A DNA stretch of 64,000 nucleotides from Thalassorhabdomicrobium marinisediminis. Lineage in GTDB: Bacteria > Pseudomonadota > Alphaproteobacteria > Rhodobacterales > Rhodobacteraceae. Where the stretch lies: positions 1 to 64,000 of the forward strand of contig NZ_QCYG01000005.1 in NCBI RefSeq assembly GCF_003072065.1. The letters are read 5' to 3'. The notes beneath the pieces were generated by a model. That model did not search any database. It saw only the letters and a list, made by a program, of their open reading frames with translations, and was not told the DNA's origin. This document shows positions 7,986 through 17,432 of this stretch, piece by piece (position 1 is the stretch's first letter; every line of letters starts with the position of its first letter). A program made the translations under genes and the position numbers.

Positions 7986-8816
7986 ATGGCACGCGCAGTC
8001 ACATCCCGTCGCAAGATCATCAACACCGCCGCCGCATGGACAGTGGGCCTGCTGATCTTCTTTCCGATCCTCTGGACCATCCTGACCAGCTTCAAGACCG
8101 AAGCCACGGCCATCGCCGATCCGCCGGTCTTCATCGGTTTCGACTGGACGCTGGAGAACTACGCCACGGTGCTTGAGCGATCGGATTATGCACGTTTCCT
8201 GTGGAACTCGATCATCATTGCGGGCGGTTCGACCATTCTGGGCATTCTGGTCGCCGTGCCCGCCGCGTGGTCGATGGCCTTCGTGCCCTCGAAGCGGACC
8301 AAGGACATCCTGCTCTGGATGCTCTCGACCAAGATGTTGCCGGCGGTGGGGGTGCTCTATCCGATCTACCTGATCTTCATCAAACTCGGCCTTTTGGACA
8401 GCCGCACCGGTCTGGTGATCGTCCTGATGCTGATGAATCTGCCGATCATCGTCTGGATGCTTTACACCTACTTTCGCGAAATCCCCGGAGAGATCCTTGA
8501 AGCCGCGCGGATGGATGGGGCCAGCCTGAAGGAAGAGATCCTTTATGTTCTGACGCCCATGGCGGTGCCCGGGATCGCATCGACGCTGCTTTTGAACTTC
8601 ATCCTCGCATGGAACGAAGCCTTCTGGACGTTGAACCTTACAGCGGCCAAAGCGGCGCCACTCACGGCCTTCATCGCCAGCTACTCCAGCCCCGAGGGTC
8701 TGTTCTACGCCAAGCTCAGCGCGGCCTCGACCATGGCCATCGTGCCGATCCTCATTCTCGGCTGGTTCAGCCAGAAACAACTTGTCAGCGGTCTGACCTT
8801 CGGCGCCGTCAAATAG
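7986..8816 (+). CDS. smoG: Polyol ABC transporter permease (second subunit)
   Basis: The 276-residue MalG-like permease forms the membrane channel with the preceding subunit. Six helices are evident. The EAA motif reads '[20 protein letters not shown]' (about 170-190). The start at 7986 has GAGGAGA immediately upstream. It is followed 14 bases later by the ATPase gene. Confidence 0.9.
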   Translation: MARAVTSRRKIINTAAAWTVGLLIFFPILWTILTSFKTEATAIADPPVFIGFDWTLENYATVLERSDYARFLWNSIIIAGGSTILGILVAVPAAWSMAFVPSKRTKDILLWMLSTKMLPAVGVLYPIYLIFIKLGLLDSRTGLVIVLMLMNLPIIVWMLYTYFREIPGEILEAARMDGASLKEEILYVLTPMAVPGIASTLLLNFILAWNEAFWTLNLTAAKAAPLTAFIASYSSPEGLFYAKLSAASTMAIVPILILGWFSQKQLVSGLTFGAVK

Positions 8817-8830
8817 GAGACACGGGAACA

Positions 8831-9835
8831 ATGGGACGTATCACACTGGACAAAGTCTCCAAGCGGTTCGGCGATGTGGAGGTGATCCCGCCGCTGGACC
8901 TGACCATCGAAGACGGGGACTTCACGGTTTTTGTCGGCCCCTCGGGCTGTGGCAAGTCGACCCTGCTGCGGCTGATCGCGGGGCTGGAGGACACCTCGGG
9001 CGGGCAGATCCGCATCGACAGCCAAGACGCCACCCACGTGCCACCGGCGAAACGGGGCCTGGCGATGGTGTTTCAATCCTACGCGCTTTATCCGCATATG
9101 TCGGTGCGCAAGAACATCGCCTTTCCGATGAAAATGGCCGGGGTGTCCGAGGATGAACAGAACCGCCGCATCGACGCCGCTGCCAAGGCGCTGAACCTTA
9201 CCGATTACCTCGACCGCCGGCCGGGGCAGCTTTCGGGTGGGCAGCGCCAGCGTGTGGCCATCGGGCGGGCCATCGTGCGCGAACCGGCAGCCTTCCTTTT
9301 CGACGAGCCGCTGTCGAACCTCGACGCAGCACTCCGGGTGGGCATGCGACTGGAGATCAGCGAGCTGCACAAACGCCTGCGCACGACGATGATCTATGTG
9401 ACCCACGATCAGGTCGAAGCGATGACCATGGCCGACAAGATCGTGGTGCTCAGGGCTGGCCATATCGAACAGGTCGGCAGCCCGCTCGAGCTTTACCGCG
9501 CCCCGCGCAACACCTTCGTCGCAGGCTTCATTGGCTCGCCCAAGATGAACCTGATCGACGGCCCCGAGGCCGCCAGACACGGCGCCCATACCATCGGCAT
9601 CCGGCCCGAGCATATCGACGTGGTCGAAGAGAACGGCACATGGCAAGGCACGGTTGGCGTGGCCGAGCATCTGGGCTCTGACACCTTCTTTCACATCCAC
9701 AACACCGGCCTCGCCGAGACGCTTACCGTGCGCGCCTTGGGTGAAGTCACGCTGAGCCACGGCGATGCGATCCACCTGTCCCCGCGGGCCGAGCTGATCC
9801 ACAAGTTCGACGCGCAGGGCCTGCGGATCGAATGA
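8831..9835 (+). CDS. smoK: Polyol ABC transporter ATP-binding protein (MalK/UgpC type)
   Basis: This 334-residue ATPase energises uptake. Visible motifs are Walker A 'GPSGCGKST' (36-44), Q-loop Gln82, signature LSGGQ (134-138), Walker B 'FLFDEP' (155-160) and the switch His192. A C-terminal OB-fold/TOBE regulatory region follows ('[12 protein letters not shown]'). An in-frame upstream extension is rejected because ATG 8831 has its own site (GGAGACACGGGAAC) and matches the family N-terminus. The stop overlaps the dehydrogenase start (ATGA). Confidence 0.92.
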   Translation: MGRITLDKVSKRFGDVEVIPPLDLTIEDGDFTVFVGPSGCGKSTLLRLIAGLEDTSGGQIRIDSQDATHVPPAKRGLAMVFQSYALYPHMSVRKNIAFPMKMAGVSEDEQNRRIDAAAKALNLTDYLDRRPGQLSGGQRQRVAIGRAIVREPAAFLFDEPLSNLDAALRVGMRLEISELHKRLRTTMIYVTHDQVEAMTMADKIVVLRAGHIEQVGSPLELYRAPRNTFVAGFIGSPKMNLIDGPEAARHGAHTIGIRPEHIDVVEENGTWQGTVGVAEHLGSDTFFHIHNTGLAETLTVRALGEVTLSHGDAIHLSPRAELIHKFDAQGLRIE

Positions 9836-11334
9836 CGCGCCAGATGACACGTTCCGGAACCGAGCTGGCTGACATGACGACAGACCTTTCACTTTCCACG
9901 CTGTCGCAATTGCCCGAGCGTGTTTCGGTTCCGTCCTATGCGCGCGCGGACCTCACGCCCGGCATCCTGCACATCGGCATGGGCAACTTTCACCGGGCCC
10001 ATCAGGCCGTCTATCTCGACCGGCTGTTCGACCTTGGTGAGGGGCACGATTGGGCCATCGTCGGCGCAGGTGTCATGCCCTTTGACGCCGAGCGTCGCGC
10101 GGCTCTGGAAGCGCAGGACTGGTTGACCACCGTGGTCGAACTCAGCCCCGAAACCTATGACGCCCGCGTGACCGGCGCGATGATCGATTTCTGCCCGATC
10201 GATGCGCAGGCCATCATCCAGCGGATCGCCGCACCGGACATCCGTATCGTATCGCTGACCATCACCGAAGGGGGCTATTTCATTGACGCCGCCACCGGCC
10301 ACTTCGATGCCGCGCACCCCGACATTCGCCACGATGCCGAAACGCCCGAGAGCCCGGTAACGGTCTTCGGCATCCTGCTTGCCGGTCTGCGTTTGCGCCG
10401 CGAAAGGGGCCATCCCCCGCCCGCCATATTGTCCTGTGACAACATCCCCGAGAACGGCGATGTCACGCGGCAGGCGCTCGCCGGGCTGGCCGGGTTGATC
10501 GCGCCCGAATTGCAAGACTGGATCACGACCGATCTCGCCTTTCCCAATTCCATGGTGGACCGCATCACGCCCGCGACCTCGCCTGCCAAACGTGCCATGG
10601 TGGCCGACACCTTCGGCATAAACGACGCGGCCCCCGTCGTCTGTGAGCCGTTTTCCCAATGGGTCATGGAGGATCACTTTCCTCTGGGGCGCCCGGCCCT
10701 TGAGAAGGTCGGCGTGCAGTTCGTGGACGACATCTCGGCATATGAGACGATGAAACTGCGCATCCTCAATGCCAGCCATGCCGCCCTGTCCTACCCCGCC
10801 GCGCTGCTGGGTTATGACTGCGTGCATGAAGCTGTGGCCGACGAGCAGATCACAGGCTGGGTCCGCAAATTGATGCATGAAGAGGTCATCCCCGTGCTCG
10901 CCCCGATCCCCGGCGTGGACTACGCGCGGTATCTCGCCACCTGTCTTGACCGGTTCGCCAACCCCGAGGTGCGCGACACGATCGCCCGGCTCTGTCAGGA
11001 TGGATCGAACCGCCAGCCCAAGTTCATCCTTCCCACGATTGCCGATGCCCTCAAAACCGGCGGCCCCCTGGACGGGCTGGCGCTTGAGGTTGCGCTGTGG
11101 TGCCGCTATTGCGCCGAGAGTGAGGCGCTGGACGATCCGCGCGCCGAAGCGTTGCGAGATGCGGCCCGGCGCGCACGCCAGACCCCGGCGGCTTTTCTTG
11201 CATTGACCGAGGTCTTCGGTACGCTTGGCCAGAACGAACGATTTGCCCACGCCTTCGCGCGGCAGGTCGAAGCGGTCTGGGCCTGTGAGGTGCGCTCGGT
11301 GCTGCGCAGGGCCTTGGACGGAGACGCGGTTTGA
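9832..11334 (+). CDS. mtlK: Mannitol 2-dehydrogenase (long-chain polyol dehydrogenase)
   Basis: This 500-residue NAD-dependent enzyme oxidises mannitol to fructose (and usually also arabitol or sorbitol, depending on the enzyme). '[14 protein letters not shown]' (45-58) is the dinucleotide-binding start. 'KLRILNASH' holds the catalytic Lys308, Asn313 and His316 with the K-x4-N-x2-H spacing of Pseudomonas mannitol 2-dehydrogenase. The gene overlaps the ATPase stop by 4 bases, and the kinase gene begins one base after its stop. An alternative start at ATG 9874 would remove 14 residues. The product fructose is the substrate of the next gene. Confidence 0.92.
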   Translation: MTRQMTRSGTELADMTTDLSLSTLSQLPERVSVPSYARADLTPGILHIGMGNFHRAHQAVYLDRLFDLGEGHDWAIVGAGVMPFDAERRAALEAQDWLTTVVELSPETYDARVTGAMIDFCPIDAQAIIQRIAAPDIRIVSLTITEGGYFIDAATGHFDAAHPDIRHDAETPESPVTVFGILLAGLRLRRERGHPPPAILSCDNIPENGDVTRQALAGLAGLIAPELQDWITTDLAFPNSMVDRITPATSPAKRAMVADTFGINDAAPVVCEPFSQWVMEDHFPLGRPALEKVGVQFVDDISAYETMKLRILNASHAALSYPAALLGYDCVHEAVADEQITGWVRKLMHEEVIPVLAPIPGVDYARYLATCLDRFANPEVRDTIARLCQDGSNRQPKFILPTIADALKTGGPLDGLALEVALWCRYCAESEALDDPRAEALRDAARRARQTPAAFLALTEVFGTLGQNERFAHAFARQVEAVWACEVRSVLRRALDGDAV

Positions 11335-11335
11335 T

Positions 11336-12262
11336 ATGATCCTGTGTTGCGGTGAAGCCTTGATCGACATGCTCCCGGCCGCGACGGCGGACGGGCAGAC
11401 CACCTTTGTCCCCCACGCCGGTGGCGCGGTGTTTAACACGGCCATCGCGCTGGGGCGGCTGGGCTTGGACGCGGGCCTGCTGACCGGCCTCTCGACGGAT
11501 ATGTTCGGCGCGCAACTGGTCGCGGCCCTGGCGGACAGCCATGTCGACACCGGCTTGGCGGTGCGGTCCGACCGACCCTCAACGCTGGCCTTCGTGCAGC
11601 TGGTCGACGGGCAAGCCCGCTACAACTTCTACGACGAAAACTCCGCCGGACGGATGTTGACCGACGCCGACATGCCCGCCGTGCCGGATCAAGTCAGCGC
11701 GCTTTTCTTCGGGGGCATCAGCCTTGCCTGTGAGCCCGCCGCGGATGCCTATGCCGATCTCTTGGCGCGTGAGGGCGGACCCCGCGCGGTCATGCTGGAC
11801 CCGAACATCCGGCCCGGTTTCATCGAAGACGCCACGCGCTATCGCGCGCGGTTGAACGCCATGTTGGCGCACACCGATATCGTGAAGGTCTCCGACGAGG
11901 ATTTGGCCTGGATCCTGCCCGATAGCGCCTCCGAGGCCGAAAGGGTCGCCACACTGCGCAAGCGCGGACCCGCCGTGGTGATCGTCACCCGCGGTAGCGA
12001 CGGGGCCACAGGCTATCTTGCGGACGGCGCACAGGTGCAGGTCCCTGCTGCGCAAGTCACCGTCGTCGATACCGTCGGCGCGGGTGATACGTTCAACGCC
12101 GGCGTTCTGGCGAAGCTGGCCCGGACGGGGCACCTGAGCAAGGACGCGCTGGCGTCCCTCTCAGGCGATGCGTTGCAACAGGCGATGGCGTTCGGCGCAA
12201 AGGTGGCCGGCGTCACCGTCTCACGCGCGGGGGCCAATCCCCCCTGGGCCCACGATCTCTAG
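11336..12262 (+). CDS. Fructokinase-like PfkB-family carbohydrate kinase
   Basis: The 308-residue ribokinase/PfkB fold protein begins with 'MILCCGEALIDMLP' and carries the C-terminal PfkB signature 'DTVGAGDTFNAGVL', in which the second Asp is the catalytic base. It probably phosphorylates the fructose made by the dehydrogenase to fructose 6-phosphate, closing the pathway. Start at ATG 11336; the longer frame lies wholly inside the preceding gene. It is the last gene of the polyol operon; no clear terminator follows. Confidence 0.88.
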   Translation: MILCCGEALIDMLPAATADGQTTFVPHAGGAVFNTAIALGRLGLDAGLLTGLSTDMFGAQLVAALADSHVDTGLAVRSDRPSTLAFVQLVDGQARYNFYDENSAGRMLTDADMPAVPDQVSALFFGGISLACEPAADAYADLLAREGGPRAVMLDPNIRPGFIEDATRYRARLNAMLAHTDIVKVSDEDLAWILPDSASEAERVATLRKRGPAVVIVTRGSDGATGYLADGAQVQVPAAQVTVVDTVGAGDTFNAGVLAKLARTGHLSKDALASLSGDALQQAMAFGAKVAGVTVSRAGANPPWAHDL

Positions 12263-12450
12263 GGACCGGACCCATTGGGTCATCCAAACCAAGCGGGATG
12301 CCATCACCTCGTTAAATCTGATGGAAACCCGGATCGTGAAGGGCGGCCCTTCGATTGATGTATCAAGTGATCTTGTAATACGAAGCCCGATCCCGTCATG
12401 CTCGCAGCGCCACGCAAATTCGGCCATGGAGATCTATCAGGGAGATCCCT
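12263..12450. other. Non-coding gap after the polyol operon
   Basis: This holds a short GACCC-ATT-GGGTC hairpin just after the kinase stop and otherwise ordinary-looking sequence with lower GC than the operon. A minus-strand open frame (12221-12427) crosses it but overlaps the kinase and is not convincing. Confidence 0.4.
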
Positions 12451-12882
12451 ATGACTACCGGGTTCAATATCACGGTGTTGCCGACGGCTTAAACGCGTTC
12501 GGCCCGATACACCAAATCCCTCCCCGGCCAGCTCGACGCCATTCTGCGCACGATGGAAGCCGCCATCGCCGATCCTTCGTTTTGCGCTTGGCCTCAGGTC
12601 AAGGAAGCCCTTACAGAGTTCTATCAGTCTGCACAGATGCAGGATCACTTCTCCAGGGAGCTGGCCTATGCGCTGTATCAGCTGCTCAAGACGGGTGAGG
12701 CGCAACGGGACCACCATCAGTCCGTCGCCGACATCATCGTTGAGGTGTTTGGTGCTTCGCGCCGCTTGGACTATGATGTGGCTGACGGCACGCTGTGCCG
12801 CAGCCAGATGATGGAAGCGCTCACCTTGCTCGAGATCCAGGCCCGTCGCTTCGGGGTGCTGCCCGCCAACCCGCTTCATTGA
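12451..12882 (+). pseudogene. Small unknown gene with an in-frame stop at codon 14
   Basis: ATG 12451 has a GGGAGA ribosome site and opens MTTGFNITVLPTA, then meets TAA at 12490-12492. The same frame continues open to 12882 and contains an internal ATG at 12553 giving a 109-residue product (MEAAIADPSFCAWPQVKEALTEF... in part). Between the TAA and that ATG the frame reads smoothly (TKSLPGQLDAILRT), suggesting a 143-residue ancestral protein broken by one nonsense codon. Alternatively, the 109-residue ORF is used alone, although no good ribosome site precedes 12553. The protein is alpha-helical, without a recognised domain. It is near the tRNA-Ser 3' end. Confidence 0.55.
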
Positions 12883-12946
12883 CCTGACCTTGTGACTGGC
12901 GCTGTTGGTCACGTCTTTATTCCCCAACCCTGCAAAGGATCAGACC

Positions 12947-13126
12947 ATGCCCTCATCCCCTCGCAGCCTTGCTGAACGAGCGCGAGCTGAACAGGATGAG
13001 AATCGACGCACTCTTGAACCCTCTTGGCTCCATTCAGGCCCCAAGACCACGCAAGCAATCAGGCGAATAAATCCAAATGAACCACCAAAAGGTACCTTGC
13101 CCCAGCAAGATAAAGAAACGCTATGA
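12947..13126 (+). CDS. Small hypothetical protein (59 aa), possible element remnant
   Basis: ATG 12947 is preceded by AAAGGA at a workable distance. The product starts MPSSPRSLAERARAEQDENR and is polar, low in complexity and without a signal peptide or known domain. It lies just beyond the tRNA-Ser 3' end. It may be real, or the leftover of an integrated element; base composition falls toward AT at its end. Confidence 0.35.
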   Translation: MPSSPRSLAERARAEQDENRRTLEPSWLHSGPKTTQAIRRINPNEPPKGTLPQQDKETL

Positions 13127-13152
13127 CATATCAATAAATTACAGGGAAAAAA

Positions 13153-13242
13153 TGGCGGAGGCTCAGGGATTCGAACCCTGGGAGGACTTTCACCCTCGTC
13201 GGTTTTCAAGACCGGTGCATTCGACCACTCTGCCAAGCCTCC
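13153..13242 (-). tRNA. tRNA-Ser (anticodon TGA)
   Basis: Read on the minus strand it gives GGAGGCTTGGCAGAGTGG at the 5' end, a variable long arm typical of serine tRNAs, the T-loop GGTTCGAATCC and an encoded CCA. The acceptor stem GGAGGC pairs with GCCTCC. The anticodon TGA lies at 13206-13208 within CTTGAAAA. About 90 bases in total, normal for tRNA-Ser. Confidence 0.97.
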
Positions 13243-13462
13243 GCTGCGCTGTTCTTAGCGGCGGGGATTTGATTCTGAAAGTGCCTTCGTGAGGCTTTCC
13301 CGCGACGGGGTTTTCCGCCGAAATCGCCGCGAAAGCCTTTTCTTGCGCCGCTTGCGCGGCTAGTGTCGGCCAAAACTGCGCACCACAGCGGACCCCGGGT
13401 TGAGCTATTCAGCCACACAACGGAACAACGACCGGACACCGGCACGAGGATGAGGGCAAGAC

Positions 13463-14410
13463 ATGGCGGGCAAGACATTGCTATCACTACGCAAATTCGG
13501 ATCGCCTTTGGCGGTCACATCAATTCTGGCCCTTGCGGCCTGTGACGACGCAGGCAAGCTGGCCCTGCCGTCCTTTGGCGCATCGTCGGGCGGCGACGTC
13601 TCGGCCGAGAGCTCCGCGCAAAGCGTGCAACTGGTGGAACGGGACGTTGAAGCGCCCGATGCCTTTCAGGTCAGCGAACCGGGCCTGTGGGACGGTCGCC
13701 CCTCGCTCGGCGGGGTCTGGGTGGCCCATCCGGACGTCGCAGAGCCCGAGCGTGTCATCATCCGCAACCAGACGAACGGCACCTTCGTGATCGGCGCCCT
13801 GTTCCGACGTGAGCGGGAAAATCCCGGCCCGGCGCTGCAAGTCTCCTCCGACGCCGCCACCGCGCTCGAGATGCTGGCCGGTGCGCCCACGCAGCTGCAA
13901 GTGACCGCCCTGCGCCGCGAAGAGGTGGCAGAGACCCCCGAAGCCGTGGCGGTCGCGGACTTCGAAGCGCCCGCGGCGATCGAGGCCACACCCATCGACA
14001 GCGCGCCGCTGGACGCCCCCGATCCGATCGCTGCGGCGTCGGCCGCGCTGGACGCGGTGGAAAGCGCCGCCGCGACCCCGGCTCCGGCAGCCGCTCCGGC
14101 CCCTGCGGCCCCGGCCCCTACCACCGCAACGCCGGCCCCCACCCCCACACCCGCACCGACCCCCGCCAGCTCGTCGCTGGAAAAACCCTACATCCAGCTT
14201 GGCATCTTCTCGGTCGAGGCCAACGCCAACCGCACGGCGGACCGGATGCGCGCCAATGGCATCGTGCCCACGGTGCTGGAACAATCCAGCCAGGGCCGCA
14301 CCTTCTGGCGGGTCATCGTCGGACCCGCCACCTCGACGGCCGAACGGGCCGAGCTTCTGCGTCAGGTCAAGGCCCAGGGCTTTGAAGATGCCTATTTCGT
14401 CACCAATTAA
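13463..14410 (+). CDS. SPOR-domain lipoprotein
   Basis: The 315-residue envelope protein has a signal peptide with a lipobox-like 'LALAAC' (Cys near residue 27), an acidic/hydrophilic middle, a long Ala/Pro-rich linker (about 195-235) and a C-terminal SPOR domain ('YIQLGIFSVEANANRTADRM' onward). SPOR domains bind denuded septal peptidoglycan, so a role at the division site or in cell-wall remodelling is likely. It is followed 18 bases later by a D,D-carboxypeptidase gene, in line with that. Start ATG 13463 has GAGGGCAAG upstream. Confidence 0.85.
   Translation: MAGKTLLSLRKFGSPLAVTSILALAACDDAGKLALPSFGASSGGDVSAESSAQSVQLVERDVEAPDAFQVSEPGLWDGRPSLGGVWVAHPDVAEPERVIIRNQTNGTFVIGALFRRERENPGPALQVSSDAATALEMLAGAPTQLQVTALRREEVAETPEAVAVADFEAPAAIEATPIDSAPLDAPDPIAAASAALDAVESAAATPAPAAAPAPAAPAPTTATPAPTPTPAPTPASSSLEKPYIQLGIFSVEANANRTADRMRANGIVPTVLEQSSQGRTFWRVIVGPATSTAERAELLRQVKAQGFEDAYFVTN
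14046..14175 (+). repeat. Low-complexity Ala/Pro/Thr-coding linker
   Basis: A run of GCCCCTGCGGCC- and CCCACCCCCACA-like codons encodes alternating Ala, Pro and Thr within the SPOR lipoprotein. It is a flexible cell-wall spanning linker, and prone to length variation. Confidence 0.6.
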
Positions 14411-14428
14411 CGGAAAGCCCAACGCCCC

Positions 14429-15616
14429 ATGCTTCGCGTTTTCACCGCCCTTTCACTCTTTCTTGCAAGCGCCACCGGCCTTGCGGCGCAGTCCTTTGAA
14501 ACCCGGGCCGAGGCGGCCTTTGTGCTGGATCACGGCACCGGCACCGTCCTCATGGCCAAGAACGCCGATGAGCCGCTGCCCCCTGCGTCGATGTCCAAGC
14601 TGATGACGCTGTATATGGCGTTCGAGGCCATCGCGAATGGGCAGCTGACGGTCAACGACCGGCTGGCGGTGTCCGAGCACTGCAAGTCCTACACCGGCTC
14701 CACGATGTTCCTGAACACCACCGACCGCGTGCGGGTCGAGGATCTGCTGCGCGGCGTGGTCGTGCTGTCGGGCAATGACGCGTCCTGCGTGCTGGCCGAA
14801 GGACTCAGCGGGACCGAGCCGAACTTCGCCCAGCAGATGACCCGCCGCGCGCGTGAGCTGGGGATGACCAATTCCACCTTCGCGAACTCCAACGGCTGGC
14901 CCGCCGCCGGTCAGCGCATGTCCATGCGCGACCTTGGCATTCTGGCCCACCGACTGATCAACGATTTCCCGACCTTCTATCCTCTTTTTGCCGAAGAGAC
15001 CTATGATTTCGACGGCCGCGCGCCCGCCAACAACAGCAACCGCAACCCGCTCTTGGGGGTTGTGCCCGGCGCGGACGGGTTGAAGACCGGCCACACGTCC
15101 GAGGCGGGCTACGGGCTGGTCGGCTCGGCCAAACAGGGGGACCGGCGCGTGATTTTCGTGCTGACCGGCCTTGAGACCGCACAGGCGCGGGCCGAGGAAT
15201 CCGAGCGCATCGTCAACTGGGCGTTCCGTCAGTTCGCCGAGCGCGATCTGGCCCGCGCGGGCACTCGCATTGCCGAGGCCGAAGTCTGGATGGGCCAGCA
15301 GTCCACCGTCGGGCTGACGCTCGAAGAGGATCTGTCGCTTCTGGTGCCGATCACCGGTCGCGACGACGTGCAGGCCGAGGTGATCTACAATGGCCCGATC
15401 GAAGCGCCGATCCAGGCGGGCGATGAGCTGGCCGAACTGGTGATCCGTCTGCAGGACCTGCCCGACACGCGGGTGTCACTGGTGGCTGACCAGAACGTCG
15501 ATGTGGGCGGGTTCGAGACGCGCATGCGCACCGCGGCCGACGTGTTGATCGCCCACATTCAGGCACGCACGGAGGCCCCCGAGGGGACCGCCCCCGCGGA
15601 CACCCCCGCCGAGTGA
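14429..15616 (+). CDS. D-alanyl-D-alanine carboxypeptidase (PBP5/6 type)
   Basis: The 395-residue S11-family serine peptidase trims the terminal D-Ala of peptidoglycan pentapeptides in the periplasm. A signal peptide ends near 'ATGLAAQ'. The active-site SxxK is Ser54-Met-Ser-Lys57, the SxN-type motif is in 'VVLSGNDASCV' and the KTG triad in 'GLKTGHTSEAGYG'. A C-terminal beta domain follows. Its stop overlaps the tmk start by one base. Confidence 0.93.
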   Translation: MLRVFTALSLFLASATGLAAQSFETRAEAAFVLDHGTGTVLMAKNADEPLPPASMSKLMTLYMAFEAIANGQLTVNDRLAVSEHCKSYTGSTMFLNTTDRVRVEDLLRGVVVLSGNDASCVLAEGLSGTEPNFAQQMTRRARELGMTNSTFANSNGWPAAGQRMSMRDLGILAHRLINDFPTFYPLFAEETYDFDGRAPANNSNRNPLLGVVPGADGLKTGHTSEAGYGLVGSAKQGDRRVIFVLTGLETAQARAEESERIVNWAFRQFAERDLARAGTRIAEAEVWMGQQSTVGLTLEEDLSLLVPITGRDDVQAEVIYNGPIEAPIQAGDELAELVIRLQDLPDTRVSLVADQNVDVGGFETRMRTAADVLIAHIQARTEAPEGTAPADTPAE

Positions 15617-16245
15617 TGCAGGCCCGCCGCAGCGCCGGGCTGTTCATCTCGTTTGAGGGGATCGACGGCTCGGGCAAATCCACTCAGGTCAAATTGCTGG
15701 CTGACCGCATGCCTGACGCGCTTGTCACGCGTGAGCCCGGCGGCTCGCCGGGCGCTGAGGAGATCCGCAACCTGCTTTTGACCGGCGATCCGGACCGCTG
15801 GTCCGCCGAGACGGAAATCCTTCTGTTCACCGCGGCGCGGCGCGACCACCTTGAAAAGACGATCCGCCCTGCTTTGGATGCGGGCCGGACCGTGATCTGC
15901 GACCGGTTCGCCGACAGCACGCGAGTTTATCAAGGAGCGACACGGGGGGCTTTGCGCGGCACGGTTGATGCGCTCCACGATCTGATGATCGCACGTGAGC
16001 CGGACCTGACCTTCATCATTGACATGGACCCGCAGGCCGCGCTGACCCGTGGCCTTGCACGTGGTTCTGGGGAGGACCGCTTCGAGGACATGGGCCTCGC
16101 CTTTCAGGAAACCCTGCGCCACGGGTTTCTGGCGCTGGCCAAGGCCTGCCCGAACCGCTGCGTGCTGATCGACGGCAACCGCGAGGCGTCGGCCATCGCG
16201 GCGGAAATCGCCGCCCATGTCACCGACAGAACGCAGGGGGGCTGA
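15616..16245 (+). CDS. tmk: Thymidylate kinase
   Basis: This 209-residue kinase makes dTDP from dTMP. P-loop 'FEGIDGSGKST' lies at about 13-23, the 'DRFADST' dTMP-binding motif around residue 95, and the lid segment near 'RGLARGSGEDRFE'. Start ATG 15616 shares its A with the carboxypeptidase TGA; a GTG one codon earlier is possible. The tmk–holB–tatD order is a widely conserved bacterial arrangement. Confidence 0.95.
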   Translation: MQARRSAGLFISFEGIDGSGKSTQVKLLADRMPDALVTREPGGSPGAEEIRNLLLTGDPDRWSAETEILLFTAARRDHLEKTIRPALDAGRTVICDRFADSTRVYQGATRGALRGTVDALHDLMIAREPDLTFIIDMDPQAALTRGLARGSGEDRFEDMGLAFQETLRHGFLALAKACPNRCVLIDGNREASAIAAEIAAHVTDRTQGG

Positions 16246-16246
16246 G

Positions 16247-17410
16247 ATGGCCCGCGCCTTGAAAGAAGACGATGAGCGTCCCCTGCCCGACCAGATCGAA
16301 GGCGCTCCGCATCCCAGCCAGACCAACGCGCTGTTCGGACAGGCCGCGGCCGAAGCAGATTTTCTTGAGGCCTTCACCACGGGGCGGATGCATTCGGGCT
16401 GGCTGATCACCGGCCCGCGCGGCGTCGGCAAGGCGACGCTGGCCTGGCGCATCGCGGGGTTTCTGCTGTCGCAACCGATGCAGGCGGATGACGACATGTT
16501 CGGCGCGCCGCCGCCCCCCGCGACCCTTGACGTCGACCCCGACCACCCCGACATCCGCCTGCTGCGCGCCGGGGCGCATCCGCGCCTGTTCATCGTCCGC
16601 CGTGCGCTCAACGCCACCGAGACCGCGCTGCAAGAGCAGATCACCATGGCCGCCCTGCGGGGCCACAAGGACGGCGCCAACAAGCTGATGGAGTTCCTGC
16701 ACCAGAGCGCCACGGACGGCGGCCGGCGCGTGGTCATCATCGACGCCGCCGACGAGATGAACCCCTCGGTCGCGAACTCGATCCTCAAGGTGCTCGAAGA
16801 GCCGCCGCGCAACACCTATTTCCTGCTGGTCTCGCACCAGCCCTCGCGGCTCTTACCTACCATCCGCTCGCGTTGCCGCCTGCTGCGCTGCGGGTTTCTG
16901 GGCACCGAGGATGTCGCAGCCGCGCTGGCGCAGGCCGAGATTACGCTGGACGGAACCGAGGCACTCGCCGCGCTGTCGGGCGGCTCCGTGGGTGAAGCGA
17001 TCCGCCTGACCACGCTCGACGGGCTCACGCTGTATTCCGATCTTGTCAGCCTGTTCAACGGCTTACCCAAGTTCGACCGCCCCCGCGCGATCCGCATGGC
17101 CGACAGTTGCACCGGCAAGACAGGGGCCACGCGCTTTGCCCTGATGCTCGACCTGATCGACATTTTCCTCACCCGCGTCGCCCGTGCCGGGGTCGAAGGC
17201 CCGCCTGCGGTGCAGGCCGCCCCCGGTGAGGCGCTGCTGCTCGCGCGTCTGTCCCCGCACGACCACGCCGCGCGCATCTGGGCCACCCTCGCCCAAGAGG
17301 TGAGCGAACGCACGCGCCACGGCAAGGCGGTCAATCTTGACCCTGCCGCGCTCATCCTTGATACGCTGTTCAGGATCGAACAGACCGCACGGGACGTCAC
17401 CCCCGTCTAG
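16247..17410 (+). CDS. holB: DNA polymerase III subunit delta'
   Basis: The 387-residue AAA+ clamp-loader subunit has a P-loop-like 'GPRGVGKATLAW' and a sensor region 'SVANSILKVLEEPPRNTYFLLV' followed by 'LPTIRSRC', the classic delta'/gamma SRC motif. A longer frame starts inside tmk, but ATG 16247 directly follows the tmk stop with GGGGGG upstream. It loads the sliding clamp with the other clamp-loader proteins. Confidence 0.94.
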   Translation: MARALKEDDERPLPDQIEGAPHPSQTNALFGQAAAEADFLEAFTTGRMHSGWLITGPRGVGKATLAWRIAGFLLSQPMQADDDMFGAPPPPATLDVDPDHPDIRLLRAGAHPRLFIVRRALNATETALQEQITMAALRGHKDGANKLMEFLHQSATDGGRRVVIIDAADEMNPSVANSILKVLEEPPRNTYFLLVSHQPSRLLPTIRSRCRLLRCGFLGTEDVAAALAQAEITLDGTEALAALSGGSVGEAIRLTTLDGLTLYSDLVSLFNGLPKFDRPRAIRMADSCTGKTGATRFALMLDLIDIFLTRVARAGVEGPPAVQAAPGEALLLARLSPHDHAARIWATLAQEVSERTRHGKAVNLDPAALILDTLFRIEQTARDVTPV

Positions 17411-17432
17411 GTCCGCGTTGAAAGGCCCCCCT

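Noticed and set aside
12221-12427. Minus-strand 68-residue open frame after the fructokinase gene
   Set aside because: It overlaps the 3' end of a well-supported gene on the other strand, has no ribosome site or family match, and could be chance in GC-rich DNA.
13363-13545. Short plus-strand frames just before the SPOR lipoprotein
   Set aside because: They lie in a different frame from the lipoprotein start and have no ribosome site.
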